Of a stretch of DNA of 64,000 nucleotides, positions 1 to 9,527 are shown in pieces. Made by a program: the position numbers and the translations under genes. The stretch comes from Trebonia sp963785645. Lineage in GTDB: Bacteria; Actinomycetota; Actinomycetes; Streptosporangiales; Streptosporangiaceae. Positions within the stretch are counted from its first letter, which is position 1, and each line of letters begins with the position of its first letter. The notes under the pieces were generated by a model. The model had not been told where the DNA came from. It saw only the letters and a program-made list of their open reading frames with translations, and did no database searches. The DNA lies in NCBI GenBank assembly GCA_963785645.1, contig CAWAWG010000006.1, forward strand, positions 620,001 to 684,000, written 5' to 3'.

Positions 1-620
1 AACGGGCCGAACAGCCGCGCCGCCTCATCGGCGGGAATGCCGATCCCGGTGTCGGAGACGTCGATGCGCCAGGTGCCACGCACATAGCGCAGCTTGACCC
101 GCACGAGTCCGTCCACGTTCGAAAACTTGACGGCATTGCCGATCAGGTTGTCGAGGACCTGCGTGATCCGGCGGGGATCGGCGAGTACCTGCGGCCCCTG
201 GCCGGCGTCGAGGTGGACCGTGACGCCGGACTTGGCCGCCATGGGAGCGGCGCTCTTGACTATTTCCATCGCGAGGCCCGGCAGGGAGACCTGGGTCAGC
301 TCAAGTGGCACACCGCCCGCCTCGAGCCGGTTCAGCATCAGCAGGTCGTCGATCAGCCGGAGCAGTCGGTCCGCGTTGCGCTCGATGATGCCAAGGAAGC
401 GCTGCCCGTCGGGCGAGAGGCCGTCCGACTCACCGCGTAGCAGCTCGCTGAACGAGATGATCGAGGTCAGGGGTGTCCTCATCTCGTGCGAGACAACGGC
501 CAGGAACTGGGCCCGCTCCTTGTCGCTGCGCACGTCCAACGGCTGGTCGCGCACCCGGCCGGGCTCTTCCCGCAGCCGCTCCGGGTGGGACCTAGCTCGC
601 AGAACGCCGCCGCCCGCCAT
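1..620 (-). CDS. Sensor histidine kinase, C-terminus beyond window
   Basis: Open reading frame running off the left edge; 206 codons visible. It starts at ATG 620 with a GGAGGG ribosome site about 10 bases upstream and an in-frame TAG further up. The phospho-acceptor motif VVSHEMRTPL has its His near residue 45, followed by a second dimerisation helix (IIERNADRLLRLIDDLLML) and an HATPase domain with N-box DNLIGNAVKF and the G1 motif DTGIGIPADEAARLFGPF at the edge. Only about 44 residues precede the His box and no membrane segment is seen, so it looks like a short soluble kinase or one acting with a separate sensor. The ATP lid and the partner regulator lie outside the window. Confidence 0.9.
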   Translation of the reverse strand, partial: MAGGGVLRARSHPERLREEPGRVRDQPLDVRSDKERAQFLAVVSHEMRTPLTSIISFSELLRGESDGLSPDGQRFLGIIERNADRLLRLIDDLLMLNRLEAGGVPLELTQVSLPGLAMEIVKSAAPMAAKSGVTVHLDAGQGPQVLADPRRITQVLDNLIGNAVKFSNVDGLVRVKLRYVRGTWRIDVSDTGIGIPADEAARLFGP

Positions 621-861
621 ACTCCCTGCTTTCCCTCCAGCACCGTGAGTCAAAACAAAGTTGGTTACCTAGAGCAACGGTTCTGCATCTGAGCGACAAG
701 CCCGGTTACCACCGGGACTGGCGCGAGTGACTGCGTGACGGTCGTGGCGCCGCTCGCCGTTCGAACCGGCCGAGGGGGACGTACCGCGGGCACCGTCCGG
801 CTTGGCGGGATCAGCCGGGAACGTCCGCTGAGAACTGTGGCTGCTTCGGCGAGAGCGGGGA

Positions 862-2308
862 TCAGGTGGCGAGGAGGTCCGCTAGGCGGGTGGGCCAGTC
901 GGGGTCGCGGGGAACCGCCGCTACCAGGGCCCGGGCGAGCGGGGAGGCCCCGGCGTCACTGCGCTGGTGCGCCGTCAGGTCGCCCGATGCCGCGGCGTGG
1001 ATTTCCGCGGGGGCGAAGCCGGCATCGTCGAGTGCCTGGTTGACCAGGGCACGGGGGTCGGGCCCGCCCGCACGGTAGACGTACGTGACCGGCTCCGGCC
1101 GGTTCAGCACCTCGTAGGCGACCGGGTCGCCGCCGCGGGCCGGGGTCAGCAGGGCGAATGCCAGGACCGTCGGCTCGGCGCCGGATATCGTCAGCGCGGC
1201 CAGGTCCTCGGTCTCGGGGGCGAGCAGGCCGTAGCGGATGTCGGTGCGCGGGGTCATCGGGTGCTGGCCGGTGTTCCGGTTCTGCCCAGCGCCAAGCGCA
1301 CCGAACGCCCAGTAGGCTCCGAACCCGCCGAAGGGGCCGCCGCCGAAGGGGCCGCCGTAGCCGCCGAGCCCGCCGCCTGGCCCGATCCCCGACATGAGGC
1401 CGGCCGCCATCACGCCGCCAAGGCCGGGACCGAACCGTCCGCCCGGCGTCTCGTGCTGGCCGATGTGCGGGGTGACCGACGGGTCGCGCCACGGGGTGAG
1501 ACCGACCGCCCCTCGGCGGACCGAGGTCGCCTGCTTGAAGCCGATCGCCAGGTCCGTCTGGCCGGCGACGCTAGCGATCATCGAGAACCGGCCGGGCAAC
1601 GTCGCCACCCGCAGCAGGGTGGCACTGAGATCGCGGTGGATCGCATCGAGCACGCCGGCGGGCACCGCCACGCCGTCGCGCAGCAGGCCCGCGGCGGCGC
1701 GCTGGGCGAGCGGGTCGAGGCCGGGCAGCAGCGACCCGAGGAAGGCGGCCGTCCGGTTCCGCGCATCCCTGAGCCGCTCACCGAGCAACTCAACGAATTC
1801 ACTGGTACGGCTGCCGAGCCGGGTGACGGCGACCGATTCCCGGCCTGCCACGTCGAGGATGACGGTGTAGTCGCGTACCCGCACATCCGTGACGAATGAA
1901 AACGCGATTCGCTCGGCGTAGCCGCCCGCGATGACTAGCAGCGCGTCTTCAAAGACGTGGAGGTCGACCGAGGAAGCCGCAATCGTTCCGCTGAATCGGG
2001 CCGGCTTCCCCCACCGCTCCGGATTCCGCCGCGGTGACCTCAGCCCGCGCATCGCGCAGTTCTTCGAGCAACTGCGTGCGCATCCGGCCAAGCCGACTGA
2101 GTTCGAGCGCGGTCCCGTCCGCGAGCTTGACCAGGACGACAAACGGCTCAGGCTCCGCGACCGAGGCGATCCGGCCGGACGGGACGCGCAGCGGGGTGCC
2201 GACGGCGGGCTGAAGCTCAAGGACCCCGCCCGCCACCGCCACGTCGCCGCTGCCCGCCTCAAGCACGGCGCCGTCGGCGCCGACGAGCCGGTACTGGGCG
2301 GAGCTCAC
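862..2308 (-). CDS. Conserved hypothetical Gly-rich protein, one frameshift
   Basis: Two frames together make one protein of about 480 residues. The first starts at ATG 2308 (MSSAQYRLVGADGAVLEAG) and stays coherent to about 2005. There, in a run of five G on the coding strand, the frame slips and continues as FSGTIAASSVDLHVFEDALL to 862. The N-terminal half is beta-rich and compact. The middle has a Gly/Phe-rich linker (around 1270-1390), and the C-terminal 110 residues form another folded part. I do not recognise the family. It starts 2 bases after the stop of the zinc-ribbon gene upstream, so the two are probably one operon. The homopolymer at the slip makes a sequencing indel likely. Confidence 0.65.
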
Positions 2309-2310
2309 CG

Positions 2311-2967
2311 TCAGCTAGCCGGGGTGCCGCACTCGCCGCAGAACTTCGCGCCATCCAGCGTGGTTCCGCAATTCACGCAGAATTTCTTCGCCGCCTGGGC
2401 GGCGGCCAGCGGGTGACCGCAGTCCTGGCAGAACTTGCCCGCGCCGCTTTCGTGACCGCACGACGGGCACAGACCGGTCGCCTGGTCGCGGTAGTTGATG
2501 TCCTTGGTCCAGTCCTGCGACTGGATCTTGGTATTCAGCTGCTGGATCTGGGCCTGCGCCTGCATCTGTGCCATCGCCTGGTCCAGCTTGGGCGCGCAGC
2601 CCACGCAAAGTCCCCGCTCGGTATTCCAGCAGATCTGGTCGCAGACCCACTGGCCGCAGTTGTGACACTGCTTAAAGTAGGGCTTCATCTGCTCGACGGC
2701 CTTGGCGAGCGCCTTGTCCCGGGTCGAGCCGCGAACGGTGTCGCGCATGAACTCCGCGTCCCAGCCGAGCTTCGACGCCTGTTCGCCGATCTGGCCGCCG
2801 ATTATGTCGCCGCCGAGGCGAAGCAGCCGTCCGCCGAAGCCGGTCACCGAATGCTGGAACGGCGAAGAGTAGCCGTTGCCGCACCGACGGCAGAAGAACT
2901 CAAATTGATACCCGTCGTCGCTGCTGCGGTCCGCGTAATTGTCGGTGAAGAAGACCATCCCGGCCAT
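2311..2967 (-). CDS. Zinc-ribbon protein
   Basis: 218 residues from ATG 2967, chosen because GAGGGGA sits 6 bases upstream; a longer in-frame ATG at 3033 has no such site. Four or more zinc knuckles are visible: CRRCG near the N-terminus, CHNCGQWVC..CWNTERGLCVGC in the middle, then two C-terminal double ribbons (CPSCGHESGAGKFCQDCG and CVNCGTTLDGAKFCGECG). A Gln/Met-rich helix (QAMAQMQAQAQIQQLN) lies between them. There is no signal peptide, so it should be cytoplasmic. It is first in a two-gene unit with the Gly-rich protein. Zinc binding is clear from the cysteines; the biological role is not known. Confidence 0.8.
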   Translation of the reverse strand: MAGMVFFTDNYADRSSDDGYQFEFFCRRCGNGYSSPFQHSVTGFGGRLLRLGGDIIGGQIGEQASKLGWDAEFMRDTVRGSTRDKALAKAVEQMKPYFKQCHNCGQWVCDQICWNTERGLCVGCAPKLDQAMAQMQAQAQIQQLNTKIQSQDWTKDINYRDQATGLCPSCGHESGAGKFCQDCGHPLAAAQAAKKFCVNCGTTLDGAKFCGECGTPAS

Positions 2968-3093
2968 GGCGATTCCCCTCGCTGGTGTGTGCACGGGAAC
3001 CGTAGCAACTCCGTGCGCCACCGGCCAGCACAAAAGGAAACAAAACTGCCTCGACGCGCCTTTCTGCCTGATTTTGTTTAATCGCTAGCGGCG

Positions 3094-3864
3094 CTACACG
3101 CCGAGGAGGTGCTGATGACCGCGACCGCCGGCCAGGTCGACCACGCCGGGCTGCGCGAGCAGCTGCCTGGGCGTCATCACCGGAGTGGCTTCGCGGAGCA
3201 TCCAGTGATCGGCGTAGACGCCCGCCGGCAGCCAGAACTCCTCGGTGCTCAGCCGCTCGGTCACCACCACGCGGGCCCGTCGCGGCCCGACTCCGTCCGC
3301 ACCGGGTACCCAGAACACGCACCCAGGCCAGCTCGCGACCAGCGGCCCGAGGTCGGCTAGCCGACCCTGCCCGATGTACTCCCACAGCCTGCCGATGTCG
3401 AGCGCGCCTCCGGTCAACGGCGGCCACTCGGCGGGATGGCTCTGCGCCATGGGCATCACCGAGACTCCCGGCACGGCGGAGGCGTCATCCCACGGCTCGG
3501 GCAGCCGCCCGTGGGCCGTGAGCACCGCCTGCACCTGGCACCCGGACAGCCAGCCGAGCAGTGCGCCGTCCCGCGGCACGGGGACGCTCGTCTCGATCAC
3601 CTGGCGGACCTCACCGGGGACCGGGCCGCGCGGTCTGATCTCCGCCCGCCCTCCGTCACGGCGGTCCCAGTGCCGCAGCACGAACTGCTCATCCCACTCC
3701 ATGATGAGCACGTAGAACCGCGGCGTCCCGGAGTCGCGGCTCATCAGCACCATCGAGCCGTAGCGGTGCTCGGCGTAGTGCCGCTTGACGGCCATCGGGT
3801 AGGCACGGAAAAGCCGCAGACACGTCGTGAATACGGTGTCGACGGACCGGACGTGACCGAGCAC
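3094..3864 (-). CDS. Hypothetical protein
   Basis: 256 residues from GTG 3864, preceded by AAGGAG six bases upstream. An open frame extends further upstream but lacks a ribosome site and has a basic, low-complexity translation. The protein (VLGHVRSVDTVFTTCLRLF...) is soluble, with many Trp and Pro residues and no membrane segment or signal peptide. I recognise no domain. It is transcribed in the same direction as the zinc-ribbon pair downstream but separated from it by 126 bases. Confidence 0.6.
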   Translation of the reverse strand: MLGHVRSVDTVFTTCLRLFRAYPMAVKRHYAEHRYGSMVLMSRDSGTPRFYVLIMEWDEQFVLRHWDRRDGGRAEIRPRGPVPGEVRQVIETSVPVPRDGALLGWLSGCQVQAVLTAHGRLPEPWDDASAVPGVSVMPMAQSHPAEWPPLTGGALDIGRLWEYIGQGRLADLGPLVASWPGCVFWVPGADGVGPRRARVVVTERLSTEEFWLPAGVYADHWMLREATPVMTPRQLLAQPGVVDLAGGRGHQHLLGV

Positions 3865-4048
3865 AGGCTGCTCCTTGTGAGGTTGCGGGGGTGACCCGCG
3901 TGACCAAGGGGCGTGCCGCGTCCGCCGCCTACGGCGAGATCTGAGATAGCTTGCGCGCCCCATGGTGGCGCATCGGGCGCGCGGAGACATCGGCCAGCTG
4001 ACCGAAAACCCGCCGCCGACGGCGCGGAGCGCACCGGGTGTTCGCGGC

Positions 4049-5413
4049 TCAGCCTGCGGGAAGCAGGCGGTAGATCGCGCCGGCCGCGTCGTCGCTCACG
4101 TAGAGCGCGCCATCCGGACCGGGCACGGCGTCCACCGGGCGTCCCCAGAAGGTGCCGTCGGCGTTCTGGAACCCGCCGACCAGGGTGACCGAAGGCGTTA
4201 CCGTGCCCTTCGCGGCGTCCCAGGCCAGCCACACCACCGCCGGGGGCTGCGGCTTCTGACGGTCCCACGAGCCATGGACGGCTACCACGGCGCCGCTAGA
4301 CCACCGGGCCGGGACCTTACTGCCCGCAAGGAAGGTCATGCCCAGCGGCGCGCTGTGGGCGGGCAGCCCGACCTCGATCGGCGCGAGCTTCGCGCAGTCC
4401 AGCGCGGTACCGCCCGGGTTGGTGACGGAGTTGGCGACCAGCGGGATGTTGGCGAGCGACCCCGCCGGGTGGCTATCGTCCTGGTCGGGGTCGCAGTACG
4501 GCCAGCCCAGATCCCGGCCCGCGGTGACGGGAACGACCTCGTCGGGCGGGTGGTTGTTGACGTAGGCCCGGATGACCTGACCGAATGCGTCGCTAAGGCC
4601 GCCATAGGGGCCGCGAGTGGGGTACGGGATGTTGTCTCGCTCGTTCACCGCTGTCCAGACCGATCCATCCGGCGCCACCGCCAGGCCCTCGCCGTTGCGG
4701 ACCCCGCGCTCGACCACCCGCAGGTCCGTCCCGTCGGGACGCACGGCCATGATCACCGCGCGCTGCGGCGACATCGTCCGGTCATCGGGGTTGGCGTTCG
4801 ACGAGCTGCCCACGTTGAAGTAGACCGTGCCGTCGGCGGCGACCGTCACGTCCTTCATCCGGTGCACGTCGTCGCCGCTTGGATCCTGGTCGGGCAGGTC
4901 GCCGGCGATCACCGTGCGGGCACCGGCGATGCCAGCGGACCCCCACGGGTAGCGGTCGATCTGGTCGGTCTCGGCGACGTAAAGCACCCACCGGCCGTTG
5001 AGCCTGGCGAACGCCATGCCCTGCGGAGAGGTCAGCCCGGACAGCAGCGTCGTAACGGTCGCGGTGCCCGTCGCGTCCGGCCGCAGCTCCACGATCTTGC
5101 CGTTGTTGGGCTCGCTGACCAGGAGGTCCCCGTCGGGCGTCCAGGCCTCCATCCGCGCGTCGGGCAGCCGGGCCCACACCCGGGCGGTCCAGCCGGCGGG
5201 CATCGTCAGCGTGCGCGGGGTGGACAGCGCCCCGCCTCCTTCGCCCGCCGGCACGACGAGGGTGGTGGCCGATGACGACGGGGCGGCCGGCGGCGGCGGC
5301 GAAGCCGATGACACCGGGGCATCCTGCCCCTGCCCCGAGGTCCCGGCGCAGGCCGAGACGGCGGCAACGACGGCCGTCGCCACCAGTGCCAGCGGAAAAC
5401 GACGGAGAGGCAT
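4049..5413 (-). CDS. Lipoprotein, glucose/sorbosone dehydrogenase-like beta-propeller
   Basis: 454 residues. The N-terminus is a lipoprotein signal (basic start, hydrophobic core, lipobox AAVSAC with Cys22) followed by a Ser/Pro/Ala-rich linker, so it should be anchored to the outer face of the membrane. From about residue 75 it carries the soluble PQQ-type sugar dehydrogenase propeller: LTSPQGMAFA, VGSSSNANPDD, ERGVRNGEGLAVAPDG, GRDLGWPYCDPD, VAVHGSWDRQKP and GRPVDAVPGPDGALYVSDD. The family oxidises aldoses or sorbosone with bound PQQ in some members; many actinobacterial members are uncharacterised. Substrate and cofactor are not evident here. Monocistronic by spacing. Confidence 0.8.
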   Translation of the reverse strand: MPLRRFPLALVATAVVAAVSACAGTSGQGQDAPVSSASPPPPAAPSSSATTLVVPAGEGGGALSTPRTLTMPAGWTARVWARLPDARMEAWTPDGDLLVSEPNNGKIVELRPDATGTATVTTLLSGLTSPQGMAFARLNGRWVLYVAETDQIDRYPWGSAGIAGARTVIAGDLPDQDPSGDDVHRMKDVTVAADGTVYFNVGSSSNANPDDRTMSPQRAVIMAVRPDGTDLRVVERGVRNGEGLAVAPDGSVWTAVNERDNIPYPTRGPYGGLSDAFGQVIRAYVNNHPPDEVVPVTAGRDLGWPYCDPDQDDSHPAGSLANIPLVANSVTNPGGTALDCAKLAPIEVGLPAHSAPLGMTFLAGSKVPARWSSGAVVAVHGSWDRQKPQPPAVVWLAWDAAKGTVTPSVTLVGGFQNADGTFWGRPVDAVPGPDGALYVSDDAAGAIYRLLPAG

Positions 5414-5648
5414 CGTTATCGGTCACCACCTGTCGAGCCAGGCTCAGCGGGGCAGCCGCATGGCGGCCCTTCCGGCACGGTACGCCATCCGGGGCGGGGC
5501 TCTGGCCGACTCGCCACCGACGATAGGGGTCGGTAAGCATTGGGCTCGCCGCCGGCCGGGAGCGATTTCATGGTTGCCGCGAGCCAGCCGAAGTCCCGCG
5601 GGGTCATTCGGTGGCTGACCGGTGCGGGTTCTCCGGTGCCGCGGCCCG

Positions 5649-6098
5649 TCAGGCGGGCGGGAGCGCCGCGCGGATCTTCGCGGCGTATTCTTCCGCCGGG
5701 TGCTCGGCGTCGTAGGGGTGCCGCGGACCGAGCCAGAACCGCAGCCCGTCCTTCTGGTTGCGCGGGATGACGTGCAGGTGCAGGTGCGGCACCGACTGGC
5801 TGACCACGTTGTTGACCAGGATCATGCTTCCCGCGGCGCCGAGGCCGTCTTCCACGGCCCGCTCAAGCCGCTGCGCCGTGGTGAGGAACTCGGCGGCGAG
5901 CCCGGCCGGAAGGTCCGACAGCAGCCGCATATGGGTCTTGGGCACCAGCAGCGTATGGCCGTGGAAGAGCGGCCGGTGATCAAGGAATGCCAGCAGATGC
6001 TCGGTTTCCAAGATGATCGTGGCGGCGGTCTCTGCGCGGATGATCGAGCAGAACACGCATTTCGCGGCGGGGTCACGGCCATCCGTTGAGCCAGGCAT
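5649..6098 (-). CDS. HIT family hydrolase
   Basis: 149 residues with the histidine triad PHLHLHVIP (His105, His107, His109), the N-terminal CVFCSI pair seen in zinc-binding HIT proteins, and the motif HTLLVPKTH. HIT proteins cleave nucleotide phosphoramidates or dinucleoside polyphosphates via a nucleotidyl-His intermediate. The C-terminal tail is ordinary in length. It stands alone, divergent from the solute-binding-like gene at 6205 across about 106 bases, which should hold both promoters. The substrate cannot be told from sequence. Confidence 0.9.
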   Translation of the reverse strand: MPGSTDGRDPAAKCVFCSIIRAETAATIILETEHLLAFLDHRPLFHGHTLLVPKTHMRLLSDLPAGLAAEFLTTAQRLERAVEDGLGAAGSMILVNNVVSQSVPHLHLHVIPRNQKDGLRFWLGPRHPYDAEHPAEEYAAKIRAALPPA

Positions 6099-6204
6099 CC
6101 CCGCAGTTTAAGGCCGACTGCCCCGGCCGGGTTCCGTGCCCTGACCATCCAGTCGTCCCCGACGCCAGCGTCGCACGCGCAGCCCGCACCGCTATCGTGG
6201 CCCC

Positions 6205-6924
6205 ATGCGGAATGTCCCGGCAGGCATCGTCACCGACCTCGCCCCCACCGGCACCCTGAGAACCGCACTCAACCTTGGCAATCCGGTCCTGGCTCAGGGC
6301 ACACCCGCGGCCCCCGCCGGGGTGACCGTCGATATCGCCAACGAGATCGCCGCCCGGCTCGGTGTCGCCGCGGAGTTCCGTTGCTTTGACGCGGCCCGCG
6401 AATCGTTCGGGGCGACGGTCGCCGGGCAGGCCGACATCTGTTTCCTGGCGATCGAGCCGGCCCGGGCGGCAGATATCGCCTTCACCGCGCCGTATGTGCT
6501 GATCGAAGGCGTGTACGCCGTGCCGGCGGAGTCGCCGCTCACCACGGTGGCCGAGGTTGACCGGGCGGGCGTCCGCATCGGGGTGAAGCGGGGCTCGGCC
6601 TACGATCTCTTCCTTACCCGCACCCTGCGGCACGCGACCGTCGTGCGCGGCGCCGAGGGCACCGAGGTGTTCCTCACCGGGAACCTGGAGGCCGCCGCCG
6701 GGATCAGGGAACCGATGACCGCGTTCGTCGCCGCGCACCCCGCCTGCCGGCTCATCGCGGGCCGGTTCATGGAGATTGCGCAGGCGGTGGGCACGGCGAA
6801 AACCAAGCGTCCGGAGACCGCTCAGTTCCTGCACGACCTCGTCGAGGAGCTCAAGGCCGGCGGCTTCGTTGCGGAGGCACTCCGCCGCTCCGGCCAGACC
6901 GCCCCGGTCGCCCCGCCCGCGTAA
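6205..6924 (+). CDS. Type 2 solute-binding-fold protein without signal peptide
   Basis: 239 residues. It resembles bacterial extracellular solute-binding proteins of family 3 (amino-acid type): TGTLRTALNLGNPVLAQG, VTVDIANEIAARLGV, FGATVAGQADICFLAIEPA, IAFTAPYVLIEGVYAV, GVRIGVKRGSAYDLFL. The usual signal peptide or lipobox is absent; the first residues go straight into the fold, so it is probably cytoplasmic. No ABC permease or ATPase gene is adjacent. It may act as a sensor or small-molecule binder, or as an enzyme with the cyclohexadienyl dehydratase fold; I cannot choose. A strong hairpin lies about 190 bases downstream. Confidence 0.75.
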   Translation: MRNVPAGIVTDLAPTGTLRTALNLGNPVLAQGTPAAPAGVTVDIANEIAARLGVAAEFRCFDAARESFGATVAGQADICFLAIEPARAADIAFTAPYVLIEGVYAVPAESPLTTVAEVDRAGVRIGVKRGSAYDLFLTRTLRHATVVRGAEGTEVFLTGNLEAAAGIREPMTAFVAAHPACRLIAGRFMEIAQAVGTAKTKRPETAQFLHDLVEELKAGGFVAEALRRSGQTAPVAPPA

Positions 6925-7111
6925 CAGCATCCAACCCAGGCGGCTCCCGTCGGAGGTAACAGCCGGGGGCTTACGGATTGAAACGCCGAGGCCCGCATCG
7001 TACGGGTGCCGCAGTGGATGTTTTTAGACATCCCAGTGGGCAAAACTATCCAGCGCGCTCGGGGACGCCCGCAGCACCTCGCCCCGTTGCGGGAACGAAT
7101 GCCCAAATAGG

Positions 7112-7150
7112 AAACCGGGCCGCACCGCGACGAGCGGAACGGCCCGGTTT
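7112..7150 (+). terminator. Intrinsic terminator
   Basis: An 11-bp stem (AAACCGGGCCG at 7112-7122, pairing with 7140-7150) encloses a 17-base loop that itself contains CCGC/GCGG. It is followed by T residues on the plus strand. It would end transcription from 6205. It also lies 66 bases past the stop of the minus-strand S53 peptidase, where the following bases are less T-rich, so it may act for both convergent units. Confidence 0.75.
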
Positions 7151-7215
7151 TTGTTGGATGCGCCCTGTTGTTACGGGCTCAGGGCGCTTCCGGGTGCTTC
7201 TTCCCTCGTGCGGTC

Positions 7216-9219
7216 TTAACGGGCGAGGTCGGCGGCGTACTTGGCGAGGTTCGGTACGCCGAGGCCGGTCGCCTCGTTGTAGAGCTCGCCGGGGTTGCCG
7301 GTGTAGAAGATGTTGTCGTTGCTGGTGCTCGCCTGGTTGAGCGGCGTGACGGGACTGGCGTAAGTCCCGGCGAGGGAGTACAGGTGCGGGTTCCAGAATC
7401 CGACGCGGTGTCCCACGTAGGAGTCGATGACCGCCGTTGAGCCGTTGAACTGAGGTGCCACGAAGCTCGTGCCGCCCCAGCCGCCCTCGAGTACCGGGTT
7501 CCCCGATTGAGCGGCGGACGGCTCGTACAGCAGGTAGCCGGTCTCCGGGTCCGCGTCGGCGGACAGGTCGGGCTCCGCCCGGCCCGAACCGCGACCGCTG
7601 ACCAGGGCCGGGGTGGAGGTGACGGTCCAGGATGTCGGCTCGACGAAGTCCGTGCCCGGCTCGATCGTCTGGAAGTTGGTCGGGGTCAGGTACTGCTCAC
7701 CGTGGTAGTTACCAGTGCCCGACACCAGCCGCTGGTAGGACGGCTCCGGCTCGACGGCGCTGAACCCGCCGCCGCCGCCGACAACGGCCTCGGTGGCAGC
7801 GGCCGCGAAGGTCGTGCCCGTGGTGCTCGCGATCGCCGGCCACAGGTAGTCCCAGCCCCAGGCCCGCTGGCTCGCGACGGAGACGCTAGCCGACCCGTCG
7901 GGACCGGTCAGCGTGCCGCTCCACGGCAGGGTAGTGCCCCCCGCCGACGTGATGTACGGGCTGTCTCCCGGGGTGTCGACCGCCAGGTTGGTGGTGCCCA
8001 GGTCGTTGGATGGCGAGGCGTCATAGGCACCCGCGTCGCCCGCGGAGGCGAAGGTCGACTGCCCCTGGTCCGCCAGTTCAAGGAATGCCTCGTCAAAGGC
8101 GGCCTCGTAGGTGGCCGTCTCCGCGCCCTCAGCGACCATCGCGTCGACGATCGTCTCGGACTCGCCCCAGCTGGCGGAGACCGAGCTGGCGGTGTTCTGG
8201 CTGGCGGCGGTGAAGAAGGCGTCGATGAACCCCGGGTCGGTGTTCGGTGCCTGGTAGACGATCACGTTGGCGCCGGGGGCCACGCCGCCGGACTGCTCGA
8301 CGTCGAGGTCGGTCTCGCCGGTGCCGGCCACGTCGCTCGGCGCGCCGGGGCCGCCGTCGACGTTGTCCACGGTAACGGTGCGGCCGGTGGTCGGGACGTT
8401 CGCGACGTTCTGCCAGTAGTACTCGGGCGCGCCCACGTCGAGCGCGGCCAGGGTGACGATGCCGAGGGTCTCACCGGAACCGTTGGCCTTGCTGTAGAGC
8501 GGCGTCAGCCCGTAGTTAGCGGCAAAGTCGGACGGCAGGTAATTGCCCGGGGTGTCCGCTGCGGACGACGCCGTCGAGGGCTTGGTCGTGGAGTTCAGGT
8601 GAATGGTGTGGCTCACGAACGGCGAGTAGTTCGTCAGGCCGAGGATCGCGAGCACGTACTGCGAGAGCCCGTACGGCAGTTCCGGCGCCCCGGTGGCGCT
8701 GTAGCAGGTCTGGGCCGCGACCGGGGTACCGCCGTGACCGTGCTGCGCCGGTACGTGGTAGTCCTTCTCCGTCACCGACAGCGCCTGGTCGAACTCTCCG
8801 GCCGTGCCGGACGCCGACACGTCCACGTTGCCCGGGTAGACCGACGTCGTGATGCCGAACTTGGCCAGGTAGCTCGACAGCGCACTGACGACGGCCGGGC
8901 TCTGGCCGTACTTGCCGGCGAACTGGCTCACGGAGTCGAACCGGTTCAGGCCGGCCGTGACTGACGTCTCCAACTGGGAAAGGTTGCGCTCCTTCAGGAT
9001 GAAGGAGACCTGCTCCGGGGTGCTCGACGGGGTGTTGCCGAAGGGCGACGCTCCGGGCAGCGCCGACGCGAGGATTCCGGTTGCTACTTTCTCTGGGGTG
9101 TTAGGCCCGGGGGTGGACGCCGCCTGGGCGGTACCGGCGGTCGCGGCGACTGGTGCGGCGACGGCTAGCACCCCCGCGGCTAGTCCGGCCCAGAGGCGCG
9201 AGCGAACAGCGAGAGCCAT
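7216..9219 (-). CDS. Secreted S53 (sedolisin-type) serine-carboxyl peptidase
   Basis: 667 residues from ATG 9219. That start immediately precedes a Sec signal peptide (MALAVRSRLWAGLAAGVL ... cleavage after GTAQA) and has a GAGGAG 12 bases upstream; the frame is open further up but non-secretory. A pro-domain (PEQVSFILKERNLSQLE ... TAGEFDQALSV) precedes the catalytic part. Sedolisin signatures are visible: GETDLDVEQ with the Glu/Asp pair near residue 300, the oxyanion Asp in SAGDAGAY near 397, and the nucleophile in GGTSFVAP near 585. The C-terminus ends in ATGLGVPN. Such enzymes work outside the cell at acid pH. The gene is intact and single, and fits a soil saprophyte. Confidence 0.9.
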   Translation of the reverse strand: MALAVRSRLWAGLAAGVLAVAAPVAATAGTAQAASTPGPNTPEKVATGILASALPGASPFGNTPSSTPEQVSFILKERNLSQLETSVTAGLNRFDSVSQFAGKYGQSPAVVSALSSYLAKFGITTSVYPGNVDVSASGTAGEFDQALSVTEKDYHVPAQHGHGGTPVAAQTCYSATGAPELPYGLSQYVLAILGLTNYSPFVSHTIHLNSTTKPSTASSAADTPGNYLPSDFAANYGLTPLYSKANGSGETLGIVTLAALDVGAPEYYWQNVANVPTTGRTVTVDNVDGGPGAPSDVAGTGETDLDVEQSGGVAPGANVIVYQAPNTDPGFIDAFFTAASQNTASSVSASWGESETIVDAMVAEGAETATYEAAFDEAFLELADQGQSTFASAGDAGAYDASPSNDLGTTNLAVDTPGDSPYITSAGGTTLPWSGTLTGPDGSASVSVASQRAWGWDYLWPAIASTTGTTFAAAATEAVVGGGGGFSAVEPEPSYQRLVSGTGNYHGEQYLTPTNFQTIEPGTDFVEPTSWTVTSTPALVSGRGSGRAEPDLSADADPETGYLLYEPSAAQSGNPVLEGGWGGTSFVAPQFNGSTAVIDSYVGHRVGFWNPHLYSLAGTYASPVTPLNQASTSNDNIFYTGNPGELYNEATGLGVPNLAKYAADLAR

Positions 9220-9527
9220 GCTCGGGGCACACTCCTCACGTTTACGGCGGCCACCGATGCTGGCCACCTGCGGCTTGGGTATGAACCTGCTGTGACTTGG
9301 TTGAGTTTGTGGTCTCCAAGTCGGGCATTGTGGTAGAGCACGGCGATTATCACACGATAACGCGCTACTGACGAGTATCTTCCTACCTCTTACACGAAAA
9401 TTAACAATTCTGCGAAGAACTCCACGATCGGCGCCTGCCCGCGAAGTCCCTGAGCAGGCAGCGCTGCGCCCAGCGGACGACAAACCTTGCCGCCTTCCCT
9501 GGTGCCGCCCCTAGCGCAGCTAGCGCC
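9220..9527. other. Intergenic region with peptidase promoter
   Basis: About 300 bases between the S53 peptidase start and the end of the DUF4232 gene. The part nearest the peptidase is noticeably A/T-richer (9330-9420) and should hold its promoter. No coding sequence or RNA gene was recognised. Confidence 0.4.
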
